Assembly: GCA_934271245.1 (NCBI GenBank)
Contig: CAKQQY010000004.1
Span: forward strand, 1-64,000
Direction: 5' to 3'
From: an uncultured Clostridia bacterium
Lineage (GTDB): Bacteria; Bacillota; Clostridia; Christensenellales; Borkfalkiaceae
Length of the DNA: 64,000 bases
Each line of letters begins with the position of its first letter. Position 1 is the first letter of the stretch. The translations under genes and the position numbers were made by a program. Shown piece after piece: positions 62,055-64,000 of the stretch. Below the pieces are notes generated by a model. That model saw only the letters and a list, made by a program, of their open reading frames with translations, was not told where the DNA came from and made no database searches.

Positions 62055-62830
62055 TAGTTTCTTCCTTGCGCTTTTTTTAACAGTTCCAACTGCAATTCGC
62101 CCGCGCTCCTTATTGCCTCGTAGTCCGAACCCGAAGAAATGAGATTCATACCCAAATCGTTCCATCTTTTTAAGGTTTCGCCGTCACTTGTTCCGCCGTA
62201 AGACACTCCTATTGATTTGCCTGCTTTTTTAAGAATCTCCGTCGCTCTCTTTATCCAGTATAAATTTTCATCGGAAAAAACTTCGGAAAATTTTCCGATG
62301 CTTGCGCTTAAATCGCACGGCCCGAAAATAAAACAGTCTATTCCATCCACCGTCAGAATATCTTCAAGATTTTCAACGGCTTGTTTCGTTTCGATCTGAA
62401 CGCAACGGATAAAATCATCTTCTCTTTTTTTGTAATCCGTAAGACTTTCTCCGCCCCAACAACACGCGCGAAGAGGACCGCACCCGCGATTCCCTCTCGG
62501 CGGATAATAGGTGGATTTAATTGCTTTTTCGGCTTCTTCTCTCGTGTTTATCATAGGAAAAATAATTCCGTCGGGTCCCATTTCCAACACGTGTTTCGTA
62601 TGATTGAAATCATCCTGATGAACACGTACCAAAACGCTTTTACCTTTATTTTTAATAATGGCGATATGGTTTAACAGAGCGGCGTTATCTATACAGGAAT
62701 GTTCCGTATCCACCCAGATAAAATCATAATCCAGACTACTGACGATATCCGATGAAATAAAATCGTTCATCAGAACGTGCGAACCGCAAACTTTATCTCG
62801 GTCAACTAATTTTTGTTTTAACGTTTTCAT
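62054..62830 (-). CDS. HpcH/HpaI family aldolase
   Basis: This 258-residue class II aldolase has the family hallmarks: FIWVDTEHS with a base histidine, YYPPRGNRGCGPLRA, QIETKQAVEN with the metal glutamate, and DGIDCFIFGPCDLSAS with the metal aspartate. The family cleaves 2-keto-3-deoxy sugar acids such as 2-keto-3-deoxy-L-rhamnonate (YfaU) and 4-hydroxy-2-oxoheptanedioate. With a GH78-like gene nearby, a deoxyketo-sugar-acid substrate is plausible. The ATG at 62830 overlaps the end of the upstream SGNH gene; an in-frame TTG at 62851 is less likely. Confidence 0.87.
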   Translation of the reverse strand: MKTLKQKLVDRDKVCGSHVLMNDFISSDIVSSLDYDFIWVDTEHSCIDNAALLNHIAIIKNKGKSVLVRVHQDDFNHTKHVLEMGPDGIIFPMINTREEAEKAIKSTYYPPRGNRGCGPLRACCWGGESLTDYKKREDDFIRCVQIETKQAVENLEDILTVDGIDCFIFGPCDLSASIGKFSEVFSDENLYWIKRATEILKKAGKSIGVSYGGTSDGETLKRWNDLGMNLISSGSDYEAIRSAGELQLELLKKAQGRN

Positions 62831-63437
62831 AACCAACCTGATTCTTTTCAATAATCTCTTCTAAATCTTCGTAACAAGCGGAAGCGACAAACTTTGCTCC
62901 TTTATCGCTCAGATGCAATCCGTCAACCGTATAGGTCGTTATATCGTCTTTCAACGAAACAGCCTTAAACTTTCCGTCCAACGGAACAAAACAATCGGCA
63001 TATTTTTTTGCCGTTTTAAACACGTGTTCGTTGAACTCGATAAGTAAACTTCTCTTGTGAGAACGCATGACGTCATCGGATATTAAATACGGTTCCATTA
63101 TGATAAGCGGCGCGGACGATTTATCACGAATTGTTTTTACGAGATTTTCATATCTTGACGCAAATTGTTCGCTTCTTAAAGACTTATCGTCGAAACTTTT
63201 CAAAACGTCGTTTACTCCGATAAATAAAAATATAATATCGGCTTCGACTTCGATTTCGCCGCTTTCGATTCTGCTTTGTAAATCTATGGTCCGATCTCCC
63301 CAGATTCCGCAATTTTTAAATTCGAACAGGATGTCGCCATATTTTTCTTCTAAGAACTTTTCAACGTAAATCGGATAGCCTACTGCCGAACCTCTTGATC
63401 CGGCAGTAATGCTATCCCCTAAAAATCGTATTATCAT
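62802..63437 (-). CDS. SGNH/GDSL hydrolase
   Basis: This 211-residue protein begins MIIRFLGDSITAGSRG, with the nucleophile serine S9 in GDSIT. IFLFIGVNDVLK supplies the third block and VDGLHLSDKG the catalytic aspartate and histidine. It is a small cytoplasmic esterase/lipase-type enzyme of the SGNH fold. Its ATG overlaps the stop of the upstream truncated exoprotein by four bases (ATGA), and its end overlaps the aldolase start, so all are coupled. The first four codons also occur, orphaned, at 55456-55468 in the duplicated copy. Confidence 0.85.
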   Translation of the reverse strand: MIIRFLGDSITAGSRGSAVGYPIYVEKFLEEKYGDILFEFKNCGIWGDRTIDLQSRIESGEIEVEADIIFLFIGVNDVLKSFDDKSLRSEQFASRYENLVKTIRDKSSAPLIIMEPYLISDDVMRSHKRSLLIEFNEHVFKTAKKYADCFVPLDGKFKAVSLKDDITTYTVDGLHLSDKGAKFVASACYEDLEEIIEKNQVGYENVKTKIS

Positions 63438-64000
63438 TCCGTAATTATCCCGGTATAATTTTCCCTTATATATGCCGTCGCGTCTTCGTCTGTCTTTAAG
63501 GTTACGTTGCTATACGTTACGACCGTTCCCCAGCAACTGCTCTCCGCAAGTCCGAATCTGAACGCCGTACCAGCCGCGTAACTTCCGCTCGCTTTAAGGT
63601 GTCCGTTCGTTACCGAAACGGGCATCGTATAACAGTTACTGAAATTACCCGTGCATAATTCTCCGTCAACGTATAAGTAAATCGTGTCGTTATAAAGTAT
63701 CAAGGTCAAATCGGCGTATAATTTTTCGGCGGTAAAGATATTCGTACTCGTAAAATATTCTCTGCCTTTATTATATCCGTCTTCTTCACAATTACCTACT
63801 GCGCTTAATATCTTATTCTTATTGATGTAGAATTGAATACAATTTTCCTGCGCCGTCAAATCTTCGTCCGCGCTCATCGTAAAGCCTATCATAGCGTTAT
63901 CGTCTACGTACGGAACGGTGATTCTCGCCGACAATACCGCTACCGTTGTCGCTTCTCCCGAAAAATAGTAATACCCCGGCGCTTTCTTTATGAACGCTTC
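63425..64000 (-). repeat. Segmental duplication, copy 2 (runs off the window)
   Basis: This copy matches 55456-56031 without gaps and with four mismatches. It includes the real start of the SGNH hydrolase gene, so this context may be the older one. It is open at the window edge. Confidence 0.9.
63434..64000 (-). CDS. Exoprotein with laminin-G-like module, 5' end beyond the window
   Basis: The last 188 codons of a gene that continues past base 64000 are seen. The protein is nearly identical to the final module of the 827-residue exoprotein, with TDEDATAY in place of TGEDATAY near the C terminus. A start at an internal TTG (63934) is not credible because the frame and homology continue upstream. 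It is the first visible gene of the operon that continues to 58399. The full protein probably has the same secreted architecture. Confidence 0.8.
   Translation of the reverse strand, partial: EAFIKKAPGYYYFSGEATTVAVLSARITVPYVDDNAMIGFTMSADEDLTAQENCIQFYINKNKILSAVGNCEEDGYNKGREYFTSTNIFTAEKLYADLTLILYNDTIYLYVDGELCTGNFSNCYTMPVSVTNGHLKASGSYAAGTAFRFGLAESSCWGTVVTYSNVTLKTDEDATAYIRENYTGIITE

Noticed and set aside
1..64000. CRISPR arrays, insertion sequences, rRNA or intact tRNA genes
   Set aside because: No short regularly spaced repeats, no transposase reading frame and no complete tRNA cloverleaf were seen by eye; only a tRNA-Ser 3' fragment was found.

Overview
The window looks like chromosomal DNA from a Gram-positive anaerobe of the Clostridia, probably an uncultured gut lineage. 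The evidence is a type III glutamine synthetase, sigma-A style promoters (TTGACA-17-TATAAT and close variants), strong GGAGG ribosome sites, two carbohydrate (CUT1) ABC importers with lipoprotein binding proteins, AraC regulators beside glycosidase operons, and no SusC/TonB genes. The taxonomic call is inference from gene content only.

Layout. (1) 0.2-2.3 kb: glnN with a clear promoter and an attenuator-like leader hairpin. (2) 2.4-8.8 kb, minus strand: one operon aroF-aroB-aroA-aroC-chorismate mutase-aroE/aroK fusion-aroQ, which encodes every step from DAHP to chorismate and on to prephenate. (3) 8.97-21.4 kb, minus strand: a sugar importer operon (binding protein, two permeases) followed by a GH5-like lipoprotein, a modular carbohydrate-binding lipoprotein, a DUF4127 protein, a GH1 beta-glucosidase and an N-acylglucosamine 2-epimerase family protein; a divergent AraC regulator and a TSUP transporter follow. 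(4) 23.6-25 kb: a small DUF3592-like membrane protein and a lone AraC DNA-binding domain. (5) 25.1-31.1 kb, minus strand: a GH2-nagB-nagA-MGH1-type glycosidase operon with a divergent AraC gene. (6) 32.2-47.5 kb, minus strand: a second ABC importer operon that continues into three exported proteins, a DUF4838 lipoprotein, a 47-residue peptide gene, a modular exoprotein and a GH20-like hexosaminidase; a GH94-like phosphorylase is divergent from it. (7) 50.3-51.1 kb: a rearrangement scar. (8) 51.1-55.3 kb, minus strand: GH78-GH2-RpiB operon. (9) 55.5-58.1 kb: a 39-residue peptide gene and an 827-residue exoprotein. (10) 58.4-64 kb, minus strand: a tightly overlapping operon of a truncated exoprotein gene (running off the window), two SGNH hydrolases, an HpcH/HpaI aldolase, a sialate-O-acetylesterase-like protein and a Gfo/Idh/MocA oxidoreductase.

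Together the accessory genes describe capture of oligosaccharides, their hydrolysis or phosphorolysis, and entry of N-acetylhexosamine, rhamnose-type and deacylated sugars into central metabolism. Sections 5 and 6 share a 16-base promoter motif with identical placement, so they are probably one regulon. Sections 8 and 9 share a different 16-base motif, exactly 22 bases upstream of each proposed -35.

The most unusual signals are: two short peptides of one apparent family, each encoded immediately before a large secreted protein with the same N-terminal domain and InlB-type repeats; a duplication of at least 576 bp whose edge carries the start codon of a neighbouring gene; and a scar at 50.3-51 kb holding a frameshifted WYL regulator, the exact last 21 bases of a tRNA-Ser, and a 12-codon fossil of the TSUP gene tail.
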